A DNA stretch of 64,000 nt from Fasciola hepatica (GCA_948099385.1 CANUEZ040000140.1:2356001-2420000), one strand, 5' to 3'. Shown: positions 23,750 through 35,815, counted from the stretch's first letter. Notes: generated by a model from the letters alone, not told the origin. A program made the numbers and translations.

Positions 23750-26700
23750 GCTTCAATTCTATTTCAAAAATATGAATCAATACACTTTCAACGAACTCTT
23801 TTGCAGCAAACCCTGTCGAGTAAACGCACTAAGATCCTGATATTTCAAGACAGCGCGAACGACTCCGTCCTATATGATATTCTTCCCTGGTCTTCATAGT
23901 CTATTGGTCGATGAGGTACAAAGTACAAATCTGCCTTGCCAAAACTCTAAAAGTCAATCTGCTCAAAAGTTTGACTAGATGTAGATAAAAAAGCCTTACT
24001 TTTACTAACTTCTTTAGTAAAACGGATGAATAAAGAGAAATGGCATACATGTGCAATACAATCCAGCTTCGGGCCGTTTTTGAACAACACTTCTTTGTCA
24101 TTTCAAAATCGAACTCCCTGGGGTACCAGTGACCATTATACTTATATTTTCAAACATCCTCTTTTAAGAATTTAAGAAAAAATTATGAAAAGGATGGGAA
24201 TCTTCAGCAAAATAAATAAACGCCTTTTATTCGCTGAACATCACTGAGCCTAGAGCTAACATACAAATTACCACGGATTTAATTTACACCGGAAAAGAAT
24301 ATAAATTTATGGTTCAAGAAGTCATCTTGTCGTACCCCGTCAAAGCGTACGCAGTGTTCGAGCTCTATGCAACCTCCCGCCGCAGAGAAGTCACGAGCTC
24401 CTAAATGATCTTGTGTACTCATGACCACAGACAACGTATAATGGTTTCACCGTCCGTCTCAACTATTAAAACATCGGACGTGTCTATGTTGATGGAGTGC
24501 ATCTAAGTATACTGAGTATATTTAATCAATACCTTGTTCTCGGAACTTTAATTGACAGTCAGCATTCATCTTTTCATCTCAATAAGCGTGCTGTGCACAC
24601 AAAATTACTTCCAGATAGCTATTTCTATGGCGTCAGCAGAGCATGTGACCGTGGTTGTGTGTAAACTTAGTCTGATTTACGCCCATCGATTTTCATACTG
24701 TATTTCGGTAACGCGTCTTCGGAGCATGTCTGATATTCAATTTCTGGAATTCTTTAGGTTCAGTTTGAATAAGCAACATTTGTGACTTGGTCGCACTCTG
24801 TCGGAAAGATGGGATAGTGTAGACAATTGAAAAAAACGAATATAATGAACTGCGTCAACAACAGGATCATTGTACAAAGAAGAATCGCTGAATGTGTGCC
24901 AAAAACGACAGCAAAAGACAAAAATGGTAACGAGCTTATGTCAAGTATGATAACACCTCTTAACTTTATCCCAATAAGTGTTGGGGTTCAGATACAGGAA
25001 GCCGTGATACTTTCCATTCTTGGCAACGGTTGCTGGTCTGAATCCATGTCGGCTGGTTCACTGTAGGGAAATTCCAAGAACCAATGTTTTCAGTGAGCGC
25101 TGCATATCAAGAAGTACATGCTGCTAATGCCCCAAACATCGACCACTGATACGTTTTTTCTACAAAAAACAACACGAAACTCAGTCAATTAAGGTAATAT
25201 AACACAGCTCAACTGCGCCATCGGACAACTAGATCTACAGTCTCACAGCAATGAGAATTTTGAAGGAAATACTCAGTTCGCGTGTTGAATCCTGGATGGG
25301 TCATTCTTCCATGGGGTTTGGATGTGCACGACGTACAAAAGCACAAAAAGGAATCTCGGTGATCGGGGTCTCAGTAGGTGCGTAAACAAGCAACAACAAG
25401 TACCCCGAAAAGACGGACGTGCAAGTCTATGTCCGGAGGCGTTGCACACAATAAAGTCGTTCAAAGCAGGACATTTATTTGAAAATGGGAGGACTGGTCG
25501 GTAGTTTTCGTAATTCCCAATTGATGAGCTCAGCTTCTGTGATCTTAGCTACAAGCTTATCGACGAGGAAATTATGACATGACTGTTCAATATGAATAAG
25601 AGTACCTTTACAACACCGCGGGACACCAAACGCGATTTTGTTCAAGAGTACTGGGTTCGATCATTCGAACAGATTTTTTCGTAATACGAAGAAAGCTGAC
25701 CTAGTAAACCAGTATCGTGTAGGGAAATCAGCTATTTGAGTGATAGCCGGACTGTGTTTCCAATGCCTAAAGACATGAATAATTACAGGCTGGAATTGAT
25801 AAATGAACATCAAATCGAAGTTACATGAAAAACAGAGCTCATCAGGAAACAAAAACCCTTTCATCATGATTGCTGCCTTCTTACTGAGGTAAATGAATCG
25901 TGTACCCAACGTAGCAGTCTGTGTTTCTGGCTTATTTGGTGAAGTTCATGGGTCAGGTTGATGGTTTGTATCTGTTGGTGATCTCTGAGCTTGATGGCCT
26001 AAACTCTAAGCTCAACGATCGCCAAAGGATAAAAATATATTTATTTCATCATCAACATCGGACATACAGTATTCTCATCCGATTTAAGGAAAACTTTCCA
26101 ATCTTTGGGCAAGCATTTAGGTGCATTTAAGCTGAGTCACCAGGATACTAATGTGAACTGCTTGTATTCACCAGTGACTAATATTCAAACTCTAACACCA
26201 CTACACCTGACCAGACCAGTTTTTCAGTCCATCAGAGGCCGAAAATTTGGGAGTTCTTATGCGGTGATAACGTGAAATGATGATGTGTTCGAATAGTGAA
26301 CAGCACTAATGTCTTGCTTGAATTTAGCAGCAATGAAGATGTTGGGGAAACTTGACGAATCATTGATTTTCATTTCAACACCTGCAGATATTGAAAATCG
26401 TGAACGAATGTCATCAATTACGAATCCAGATTACGGGAAAATACAAAGGCGGGTTTGCACGTTTTCCCAGTAAAGAGCAGTTCTTTCAAAGCTTTCGATT
26501 CGGCGATCAAATTGCATTGTGATTCTAAAAATGGACTCGTTTTTCTTGCAAGCTCCTAAAGATTCCGGCAGTTGCATGTAGTTCATTAAAACTCACAAGT
26601 TTGTACTAACAGAATATACAGTTACGTGAACGGTAAAGGCCATACCTAGTCATAATTCTGATTCAGACAGGAAGGAACTAATTGGTTGAACGTGAGAAAA

Positions 26701-27660
26701 TCCGAAATGAAATATTTCCACAATGTTTATTGCATGCAAAAGCATTCGGTTGACTAATACGTGGCTCTCGATTGTAAAGACTATGCTCCAGTGGGTACCA
26801 AATGCATTATTTATCTTACTATTCGAATAATTTTGATTTTATCCCCTTGCATATTATGGTTTCGTAACACTTCTGGATTATCGAAACAATTTTCGGAATC
26901 TTCGCGTTGTGATGTAATGAAATATGATGACCGAATGTTGTGACAAGCAACGTCAGTGGATATATTTAGTCAGCGAAAATCTTCACAAGTAGAGTAGATT
27001 TACTAAGTTCGTAATTCGAGTTTTAGAAAATCATTTCCGTTGTGAATCGCTGAGTAGTTAACATATTTGATGTTAAATATTCCAGAATGTTGACTTACGT
27101 CATAAGTCAATTCGTCGTAGACGGATTAAACAATATTTGCATCAATAATGCCAGTTGGAACCAAAAATATTTATCATCAGAAGTCTGCGAAAAAAGCAAT
27201 TAAAAGTAATGATATCATAACCGCGATTTGGTCTAAACGATTTGAACTGAACCATTTAACACTGGAAATTGAAGATAACGATACGGGTCATATGACTAGT
27301 ATCGTTACCCTCCGGCTCAATCGAACAGGGTTCACAAAGAGCGCCGGATTCTCTGTGACCGGGATAACCTCTAGCATAGCAACTCAGCGGCTGGATACTT
27401 CACGGAATACGATAGACCCCACCAACCATAATCAAAGTATTCACACACGAAAAATCCTTTATTTAAACCAGAATGTTTTGTTGTGAATGGAATAGAGTGA
27501 CTGTTCTCAAAAGGTCATTCATTAGTTCACGGCTGGGCCACTTTCAGATGACGCAATTGCATTTACCCGTATAGTCTTGCTCGCTATCAGCCATCTGTGT
27601 CGCATGGTCTCATTCCTCCTTGAAAACAGTCTTCATCTCCCCTAGTGAATTGCATTGCCG
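23750..27660. other. No gene recognised
   Basis: AT-rich with ORFs up to 112 codons (27148-27486, plus) that I cannot identify. Terminal inverted repeats for the neighbouring pogo-like and Tc1-like fossils were looked for and not found. Confidence 0.4.
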
Positions 27661-27663
27661 CCT

Positions 27664-27957
27664 CTAAGGCCCTTTCCTCCCAAGCTGATCCCACAAATGT
27701 TTGATTAAATTGAGATTGGGGGATCGAGTTGGAGTCTTCGTATCATGATGCGCAAGAAACTGGCGTACGAGACGGAAAAGATGTTCAAGCTCCATGTCGT
27801 CCTGGAAATTCGTTGTAGTAGTTGTACTCAGCAGTGGCAACATTTGTCGGGTCAGGACTTTTAAGTTAATGTGATCATTGATGAAGCTGCCCAGAAATAC
27901 TAGCTCACTCCAATCTTCCCAGGGGGTAACCCCCCCCCCCCCCCCAACAGGCACCAA
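27664..27957 (-). pseudogene. Tc1-like transposase C-terminal fragment
   Basis: A 97-codon minus frame matches the second half of a Tc1-family transposase. The order is a glycine-rich turn before W-E-D-W, L-V-F-L-G, L-P-L-L, then F-Q-D-D (51-54; family F-Q-Q-D-N), a following H, then R-S-P-N-L-N-L-I-K-H-L-W (78-89; family S-P-D-L-N-P-I-E-H-L-W). The third catalytic acidic residue is replaced by lysine, so the enzyme would be dead even if complete. The glycine run is the translation of a C16 homopolymer, probably expanded. Upstream minus sequence to about 28,190 has no clear continuation. Tc1 transposases move DNA by cut-and-paste at TA sites; this is a fossil. Confidence 0.65.
27930..27945. 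repeat. Poly-C homopolymer run inside Tc1-like fossil
   Basis: Sixteen consecutive cytosines on the plus strand. It falls where Tc1 transposases have a short glycine turn, so it probably grew from a GGN-GGN codon pair by slippage after the gene died. Confidence 0.9.
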
Positions 27958-27959
27958 AG

Positions 27960-28700
27960 CTGTATTTTGCTGTCAACGTATCCACTTGATTATTTTCAGT
28001 GATATGTTTTCAAGCACGCCTCCAACGATCATGCTTGAATAACGAAATTACTTACTCATCTAGCAAATGATGAACTTCCATCGCGGAACCGATTGATCTA
28101 GCTGATGATTGTTCGCATTGAAAGGCCAAATTACTTGTCTATCTAGTCCAGCGACGCCCACGATGCCTGCAGTCCGATTGCACATTAGGTGTCCTTCCCT
28201 TTTGTGGGCGTCACGTGAACTTAAATAAACGGATAGATGCTTGGGCCATCAGACAGTGAAGTGCATACGAGTGTGTGGGAGCTTTATAATAATTCGTGTG
28301 AGACGGCAAACCGCAAGACGTAAAAGTATAAATGTTTTTGACTTCTTTAAAATATTCTGAACTGATGGTATATAGCCTCAGGAGGAGTTCTTTTCGTGAA
28401 CAGTGTGATTCCTACTTTCAAGGACCTTCATATCCGTAGTGTCGCACATCATTGATAAACTGTTTCTAATGTCAACCGACCGAGTGATACACAAACACTT
28501 CCCCGTTTCACCGCCATAACCCCTCATTTATCAGAACCGTTAAGTTTACCTTGTCTATTAGTTTATGAGATGGTTGGCACGTCACTAATTACTTCCCTCC
28601 CTTTCTCCTGACTTATGTGACCACTTGGTTGCCGACGGCCAGAATGACAAACTCCGATGCTGTTACTTTGTCGGGAAATGTTTTATTTATTACTCCCAGG
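27960..28700. other. No gene recognised
   Basis: Sits between the Tc1-like fossil (minus) and the CR1-like fossil (plus). It could hold decayed 5' parts of either element, but no motif is legible. Confidence 0.4.
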
Positions 28701-28743
28701 ATATAACGACTGAAGACGGAACAGAATAGACGAAAGACTACGG

Positions 28744-30120
28744 GGCGGAGTAGCATTGCTCGTGCGAACTAACCTGGGCCATTACAAGGCCAGGTTTAAC
28801 TCAGATTCTAGCAAGACGAGGCCAGATTGTACTTCCTAAGGATCACGATTAAGGTAGTCCGCATAATCTGTATTAACGGAGTGCCCCAGATGACCGAAGA
28901 GGAAAATTTTGGGCAAAATAGTTCACATGAGAGATTTTTACATACCAGAAATCATTTGGGAAAATGGGACCACAGAGTGGGATAAAAGGGGGACATATCC
29001 GCTGTAGTACCAGTAGCACGCACTTGCGCAACACATAACTCCGTTTAACAGACTCAGGAGCGGACCGAGTTCAAGCGATCCAAACAGTGGGGAAATATTC
29101 TTCCGAATGCAAACATGCTCTGTCGGTCGGTGCAAAGCCTAAGCGGTCGTACGCTTATGTCCTGTTCCAAAAGCAAAAGCGAGAAAGGGTAGCAAATGTT
29201 GAAGAAGATCAGGCACGTCTGGAAGTGAGCGAGAGGGACAAGATTGATATCCTTTTGTTATTTTTTAAGAGTATATATCTACCAGCGAACTTTTAGTGTT
29301 TCGTTTGATAGTCGAGTCTCCTGATCAGAAGAGGAACCTAGCGGTGTACCACAGGACTCGGTACTGGGCCCCTCTCTTTCCCTCATCTTCACCAATGGTC
29401 AAGTATGCAAACTTAGCAGCTCTACTTACTTGTTTACCGATAATGTCCATATGGTTAGCGTAGAAATGAAAGGGAACGTGTTAGCCGTACCAAACTGATC
29501 GGGCAAGTGAGCCCTTTCGTTCAACCTCGCCTAATGCCAGCACCTGACCACAAATAGAGTGGGCTGCGGGAGTGACTCAGGATGTCTGCAAAATTATCAC
29601 AAGTCGAAGATTTGAGAGTAGTGCTGAACAGTAGTATCAGGCAGTCGAAGCAGTGTACCGCGACAATGAGCTTGACCAGGAGGGAATTCTTCCGACCTAG
29701 GACTACCATTTCATGTGAGGCGGCGGGAGTCTTCGTTCCAATTTACAAAGCCATAGTTGAACCGCACCTGGAGAACTACGTACAAGCCTGGACACCTTAT
29801 TACCATAAGGACATAGACTGTCTAGAACAGGTGCAAAGATTAGCCATTGGGACACTGATTTGTCAATGGCGGAATACCTAAGCACAGAACCTTAAACCCA
29901 CGTATCAGTTATTAATGGGACAGCGGCGCGTGTGTGGGATTTGATAGGAGCATTGAAGATGATAAAAAGACAGTCTGGGATCATTCCAGAAGAGCTTTCC
30001 TCTTTGATTCCAAAGAGAGAGAGAAAGAGAGACAAGGGAACGTAGTTCGAGTTTACAAGGCAAACGATTGACAGTATAGTTAACGACCTTCCTTCGAGTA
30101 ATGTACTAGGTAGAAGACAC
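28744..30120 (+). mobile_element. CR1-like non-LTR retrotransposon, internally deleted and dead
   Basis: Protein motifs of a CR1-type ORF2 appear in order in shifting frames. The endonuclease domain shows G-G-V-A-L-L-V-R (28744) and M-R-D-F-Y-I-P-E-I-I-W-E-N (28927 on, family G-D-F-N-x-P-x-I-x-W), then A-L-A-Q-H-I. The linker shows P-K-R-S-Y-A-Y-V (about 29138) and I-L-L-L-F-F-K-S-I-Y (to 29296). Only about 45 bases later comes reverse transcriptase motif B, S-G-V-P-Q-D-S-V-L-G-P (29339), followed by F-T-D-N in place of the catalytic F-A-D-D. Then come V-E-D-L-R-V-V-L-N and V-E-P-H-L-E-N-Y-V-Q-A-W-T-P-Y (about 29757) and K-D-I-D-C-L-E-Q-V-Q-R. The reverse transcriptase fingers and motif A are missing, an internal deletion. 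Stops and frameshifts abound. The 3' limit is approximate; an F-T-R-Q-x-I-D tail reads to about 30,110. Confidence 0.8.
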
Positions 30121-30473
30121 GTAAAATATCTTTCTTATTTCCCATTCAGAACCAGAATCCGTTTCCATAGATAATGCTTTCTAGCCGTTGATATACAGCT
30201 TCCCACTAACTCTGATAGCTGATAAGCCTGGCTTATTAAAACGTTATGTTCCTTATGGACTCAAAAATATCGAAACGATAATTATTAGTTCCCTCTGATA
30301 AAGCAGTACGCTCTCAGTATTCAGTATACTATGAGGTGCATATCAACCACAAAGCAATGAGCTTTTGTTTTGAGCAACAGTTCATAGGATTAATGTGTCA
30401 GGACTGAGATCGGTTCGGAGTCCATGGAAAAATTGACGCGCTACGTAAAACGTCAAAGAAATTTCTTTTAACT

Positions 30474-30706
30474 TGTGAAGGTTATGATAGAATTTATTGT
30501 TCAATAACACAGCGTAGTCGAAACCCCTGGTAGGTCCTTTACTTTTCGGTCACTATGACTAACGTTATTTCAAGCCTGGCTTTCCATTCACTTGAAAACC
30601 AGTTATGGAAAAAAGGTTACCCGTGGTGACCGAAACGTCGGCAACCTACCAAAGATTTCGACTACGCTGTGTTATTGAACAATAAAATTTTATCATAATC
30701 TTCGTA
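30474..30706. repeat. Near-palindromic inverted repeat, Penelope-end-like
   Basis: Two arms of about 85 bases are inverted around a centre of roughly 60 bases. A 31-base core is perfect (30493-30523 against 30656-30686), including TTATTGTTCAATAACACAGC. The right arm carries GTGACCGAAACGTCGG (30626-30641), resembling the GAAAC/GTC half of the type I hammerhead ribozymes found in Penelope-like elements, but the CTGATGA core is degraded (GTGGTGA) and stem II is nearly absent. The left arm has the matching but more decayed version on the minus strand. Possible readings: inverted pair of retroelement ends, or a foldback/MITE element. Confidence 0.7.
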
Positions 30707-30943
30707 GGTTTAAAAACGAGTAGACTCACGGACTGTAATAAAATCCGACTTCGATTTCAATGCAGAAACTGATTGTGGACAAAATCTGCCCCATCTAAAT
30801 CGGAAATGGCACGGCACGTGCTTGTCGTCTATTCTCCCGTTACTCAAACTTCAGCAAGAAAGACCCACCCGCTGGTCCCAGTCAGTCCGCTTTCGGGGCT
30901 GCCATAATGCCCAAACGAAAATATTTCAGATACGTATTTGGGT

Positions 30944-30987
30944 ATGTGTGTATGTGTATGTGTGTGTGTGTGTCTCTGTGTGTGTTA
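30944..30987. repeat. (TG)n microsatellite
   Basis: An imperfect TG/TATG dinucleotide tract, purest at 30959-30972 and interrupted by a CTC. Adjacent DNA is unremarkable. Confidence 0.9.
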
Positions 30988-31038
30988 ATCTTTTGTTGTC
31001 AATGTGGGGGCTTGGGCGAGGCTTCATAGGCAGCTAAA

Positions 31039-32889
31039 TCAACCGTGAGGCATTAGCGCTTCTGGAAAATTGGGTTCGCCAAGGTAACATTCAGCAATGT
31101 TATCACTAATTTCACTTAGCAACTCAGCTGCCCACTTGGAATCAGGTGCACTTTTCCGAGGTTCAAAAAAGAAATCAAAATAAATGAAGGAAATAAAATA
31201 ATTGATATTTGGTCTTATGCATGAGGAAAGTAAGATTTGCGTCGTGTTTTTATATGCTACGTACAAACTCGTTGGGCTGTAGAACCTTTAAGAAACTGGT
31301 TAACTAGTTCAACATCAAAACTCGTGGTGCGCATGAACATATTTTCCTTGACTTCAGCTTCTGTTCAGCATGACAGGAGTTGAACGGAAAGTTAGCCAAT
31401 TAGTCAGGTGTTTGGCTTACCGTGGAAACACCAATCGATGGACGAGATAAACCTGTCGGTTCGCATAATATATCGTGTCCTAACCAACGGCACGAACATG
31501 GATCAAGATGAAAATTACCGGTTGCTAGAAAGATGAAAGTGCTTGAACCAGATCCATCAGCAACAACCATTTTAATCCTGAGTTCGTTTCTTCCGACAGA
31601 CCTTGTATGGAGGTTCAATTTTGGTACTATTATTATAGTGATTCAACGGGCATCATCAAATCTCAGTTCATGAATATATCTATGAAACTCTTTGTATGGC
31701 TATTTCAATCTCGTCAAGAATCTGTAATTCCCAGAGTGCATGATTGTGAGTTGCTAGCGTGACCACTAGGCTTAAAGGCCAATTAGCCGATTCGCTGACC
31801 GATCCATCTACTCAATGATAGTCTAGTTCAGTGGCCAACGTTATTCTAAGATTTAGGCATACATAAATGATAGCAATTAACCATGACCATGAGAATAAAG
31901 AACGACATCAACACAGTCTGACCGGCACTGTTCAAAAACGTCTAGGTTTACACTTTGTGCATCGGAACCAAAAGCAGTTTACACTTCATCGCAAGATAAT
32001 GATGCGGTAGTTTGTTCATCTAACGTCAATGTATAATAACGGCGAATACACCTTCTCAGGAGTGCTTCTAATCTGCCGATGTTTTGGTTAGCATGAGTAC
32101 TTTTCCCTCAATGGGATTATAAATTTACCCGGGAGAAGGTGACCCGAGCTCCTCGAAAAGTCGACAGATTACAAGCATTTGCAACACAGGTAGGCTAAGA
32201 GACATAAGCCATTTCCGGTTTTTGTAGACACAGATTGAAAGTTTGATGTCTGCACCCTGTTGTCAGAACTCCCGCGATGACGGGTTTTTCGAACCTTTAC
32301 TAAAAGTTCGATGTTGTGCAAACGAAAGCACACGAGAACCCCTCCACCCCCCACCCCTCCTCCACCGCGGGGCAGACAAAGGACACGGTAAGATATTTTC
32401 CAGGACTTGATGCTTCGCGCCACTTACTGGTCTCATGCTGACACTAGTTGCGACGGAAACCTGTGAAGCTGAATGAATCACGTGGTTGAAAAAGTTGAAG
32501 CAGCTTGTCTGCCGCGAATTCCTGTGTTTTCCTGTGAAAATGACATCACGGAAATAGTTTTTAAGCTAGTTTAGTCTATACGAGCATTGTCGAAACTCAT
32601 GCCTACGGGCCTCCAACAAACATGTTTCATCTTCGAAGACGAGAACATTGAAGAAGAACTACATAATGCTATATCAGTAATACTTACGTTGCAGTGATAA
32701 GATTCCAAATAAATGACGCATTTTGTCTGCTTTTATGGGGCTAAAGAATAAGCTAAAATTGACATGAAACCCTACATTACCACTACCAGTCAGTGCCAAC
32801 CATCCTCGAATAAGAACAGCAGGCGGGAAACGAGAAAAGATGTTCTTGCTTTGAAGTAACCTAGATAGTGGTAGAAACGTAAAGCTCAT
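31039..32889 (-). CDS. Candidate three-exon gene, 167 residues, unknown function
   Basis: Three minus-strand open blocks join with consistent splice phases. Exon 1 is 32889-32688, from ATG to a strong donor (C followed by GTAAGT), leaving one base. Exon 2 is 31626-31421, after TAG, supplying two bases, to a donor GTAAGC, ending in phase 0. Exon 3 is 31134-31039, after AAG, phase 0, ending in TGA. The total of 504 bases is a multiple of three. The N-terminus is basic and hydrophobic (S-R-L-L-Q-S-K-N-I-F-S-R), which could be an organelle-targeting signal. Exon 2 contains R-I-K-M-V-V-A-D-G-S-G-S-S-T-F-I-F, which resembles a strand-turn-strand of an OB fold, as in single-strand DNA binding proteins. 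The exon 2 acceptor has a poor pyrimidine tract and exon 3 is short. The gene model and OB-fold idea are inference. Confidence 0.3.
32339..32366. repeat. C-rich tract, G-quadruplex potential on minus strand
   Basis: Runs of cytosine separated by single A or T bases. The minus strand has at least four G runs closely spaced. It falls inside intron 1 of the candidate three-exon gene. Confidence 0.5.
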
Positions 32890-32894
32890 GCTCA

Positions 32895-33435
32895 ATAACG
32901 AACGATGGGCTTGCCTTCAGTCCTTAGGATTTCTTCCAGTCTCTTCGGCACCGATTCACCCAAGTAGGTTAAGAGATAATTTTCTATTTCATGCTTCATC
33001 ACATTATTCACTTTATCTCTAATGGCCTGTGCGGAGCTAGCTCATAAAATTCTCTCTTCAGAATAGAGATGCAAACTGAAATTCCCCTCTCCGAAAAGTT
33101 TGACTGTCATCGATGGGAGATATTACTAAACAACATATCACAACAAATTTCTCAATAGTAAAACAGTTTCCTTCGATCTTCTCGTATCGAAGCAATGAAG
33201 AAAACCACATTGTTTTGTAAAAGAACTTTTATCGAACTACTGACATAGTACACTTATATAAATATAACCTAGGGTAATCCATGGTGTTCTGCTTATCAGT
33301 CAAACGAAAGGTATATTCGAATGTGATGTACTGAAATTTTTCTCAGTATATATTTCCAGTTTCGTGTCTTAATTAAGGTACCATATTGCTATCGGTTACC
33401 GCTGGCGAGTATCAGTTCGAGAATGTCGACCATTT
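32895..33435. other. No gene recognised
   Basis: AT-rich DNA between the candidate minus-strand gene and the RTE-like fossil. It would be the 5' flank of the former. No clear TATA or CCAAT element stands out. Confidence 0.35.
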
Positions 33436-33439
33436 TGGT

Positions 33440-34215
33440 CCACTTCTGTTCTGTATGTTCGTTAAGCACTTTGCACTTTCAAAGTGCAGGATGTTATTGC
33501 AGGACAGGGTCAGTCCGACACCGAACCTTTCAGTGTCCGGGGAGACTTTAGATCAGACAGACAAGTTCCGTTATCTTGAAGGCCGCCTTTCACCCGAAGG
33601 TCGGATATCGGATGAAGTGTCTTCGCGTATACGGAAGGCTTGTTTGGTATTTTGCCAACTTGAGTCATCTTAGGTGTCGACGTGATATCCGTTTACCTGT
33701 CAAAGGCCGAGTGTACGCTACAGCAGTGAGTCCAGTGTCTCTGTATGGTTCGGAGACATGACCACTGCTGGTGGAGAATGCGCACAGATTGCTGGTATTT
33801 GAACCCTGATGTCTTGGCAGCGACGCTCGAATCTGGTAGGAACACCGTACAAACAATGCTCAGGTTCGGAGGAGAGTCTTGGGTTCACGAACCAAATCTT
33901 CAAATAAAACACTCATGCTACTAGGCTAAGATGGTTGGGAGATGTGTTGCTCAAGTCACCTGACAGGATTCCTCGGCACGTAATTTTTGCTGGGGCGAGT
34001 AACGGTTGAAAGATGAGCAAGGGTGGTGAGCCCATGACATGGAAAAGTTAGTATGGAAATCTTGACCAGTGAACTTAGTCATATGGGGCTTGGTAGACTT
34101 CCTGGTTGGGGTCCAAGAGACCCGCCCACTCTATGGTTAGATACTCTTGAGGATATGGCCAGATGACGCCGTAAATGGCTCTCTTGTATCCACAAACTTC
34201 ATTTACCGATTTGAT
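33440..34215 (+). mobile_element. RTE-type LINE 3' end, decayed
   Basis: The C-terminal part of an RTE-family reverse transcriptase is readable with one early frameshift (between about 33,590 and 33,660) and several stops. Motifs in order are S-K-C-R-M-L-L-Q-D (33479 on), K-F-R-Y-L-E-G (family F-x-Y-L-G), E-V-S-S-R-I-R-K-A, and after the shift R-R-D-I-R-L-P-V-K-G-R-V-Y. Next come V-S-L-Y-G-S-E-T (33738 on, a hallmark of RTE elements), L-L-V-F-E-P, and near the end L-G-R-L-P-G-W-G-P-R-D (34090 on). The catalytic palm lies upstream in full elements and is absent, so this is a 5'-truncated copy, the usual product of incomplete target-primed reverse transcription. A pyrimidine-rich tail continues to about 34,300. 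The character resembles flatworm SR2-like RTE elements. Confidence 0.8.
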
Positions 34216-34439
34216 ACCAATATAGGTAGTTCTTCTCCTACTCCTCTCATACTTTCTTCTTCTTCAATATTTCCTTTTGAGATCGCAGCGAGAAGACAGC
34301 AACCAAATCCAACGCACTATCATTTTATCTCTTCTCCTAGTCTCTTTTATCCAGCACCATACAATGCCCATCCAAAGTTCTTAGTCTCTGTATATCCCAC
34401 TTTACACTCTAAGCTCCACGTTTTAGGATACTGAAACCA

Positions 34440-35750
34440 TATTCACCTAGAATTACGCAGTCATCTTCATCAGATCTTTTCAGTGGCTTGTTGCCGTTGG
34501 TCCTACGTGTCCACATTGCAGACCTTTGGATAATCCTGCACAGTTCTGTTTTGTATTCCAGCTGTTCAAAACACTTCATCGGCGTTGTTTCCCTCAAACT
34601 ATACCTCAGCATCTAAGAGTATCTGTTCTAACGAGGAAGGTTTATCAAGTGGCATGAGCCTTTATTAGATGCGGTTGACATTAGAACGATCATATTTCTC
34701 GACGGAGGCTGCACAGGACGAAACAAAAGTTGCTCTTTCTGACATCAAGAATCTTGCAAGAGTCTCGGACAGAACGACAGCGATGCACTGTTAAATTAGC
34801 TGAGGATAAGCTGGACATATTTGTATTATTCGATCGGTAAATCATAACTGCAGAATGAACGGTCAGAGTAATTCTTTGACAGAATCTAACAACACAAAAA
34901 GTTATTTTTTTAAAAATCATGTTACATATGATCGAACGTTCGGGCTCGGAAATTTGGTCACGTGTATTCAAAAAATTCTACCATCGATCGACTGCATGTT
35001 TCTCCCAGTCAATATTAAACAAATTTATTCAAAGGTCAAACCAACATACTGACGACTGAATACAAAAGCAACATGGCCAGTGCCTTCAGTGTGAATGTCG
35101 TGTCCTCAGACTGCTGTCAGAGAGGAGTGAATTACACGGATAAACGGGAGGACCAATGGAAAGGCGAGTTATTCTTCTCTCAAAGGAGGTGACCTTGAGA
35201 ATCCCTTGCAGTGGTTCGTTTGGGGCAGCAGTCATTTTCTAGGTAAAGTTTCAACTCAGAAAAGTGAATTCCTGTGAATTTGATTTAAAACGGGTGAAAA
35301 GTTTGAGCACGGTTCACGAAAGACAATGAATATTAGGCTGACCGGGAAAGCAAAATAGCGATGAAGGTGGCAGTAATCATCCAAGTTAGTTTCGTTATTA
35401 TTTGGTTGGATGTCTGCCACGCTAGATGTTTTATGGGCCATGAGGGACAAAGTGAAGCGTAACAGATGAGTCAGTAACTTTCGAAAATACTTCCGAAACA
35501 GCAATAGTATTCAATGCTATGATCAGGTTATTGCACGGTGCGGTTCTCGATCCAAAATGGATTACCTAGGCCATTTTAGTAATTTTGACTAAATGATAAT
35601 CTTTTGTTCGCTAACAATGCCCCCACTAGTGGAAATTCATGATAAGTATATACTAAATGAATACAGTATCTCTGTGTTACTCTAAAACAGTCGACATATT
35701 TGTTTTAACCAATTTAGGCAATCATCAACTGGAAACAAACACCGATTTGT
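34440..35750. other. No gene recognised
   Basis: Unremarkable AT-rich sequence. Short ORFs on both strands have no identifiable domain. Confidence 0.4.
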
Positions 35751-35754
35751 AGAC

Positions 35755-35815
35755 CTAGGCGCGTCTCGAACCCAAAAATGGTCACCTTTACCGTTTAACT
35801 GTTGGTCTACAGAAT
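35755..35815 (-). repeat. tRNA-derived SINE-like fragment
   Basis: On the minus strand an A-box-like TAGACCAACAGTTAAACGG precedes a B-box-like GGGTTCGAGAC at the spacing used by RNA polymerase III internal promoters. Body and tail of the element are not clear. Confidence 0.35.
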
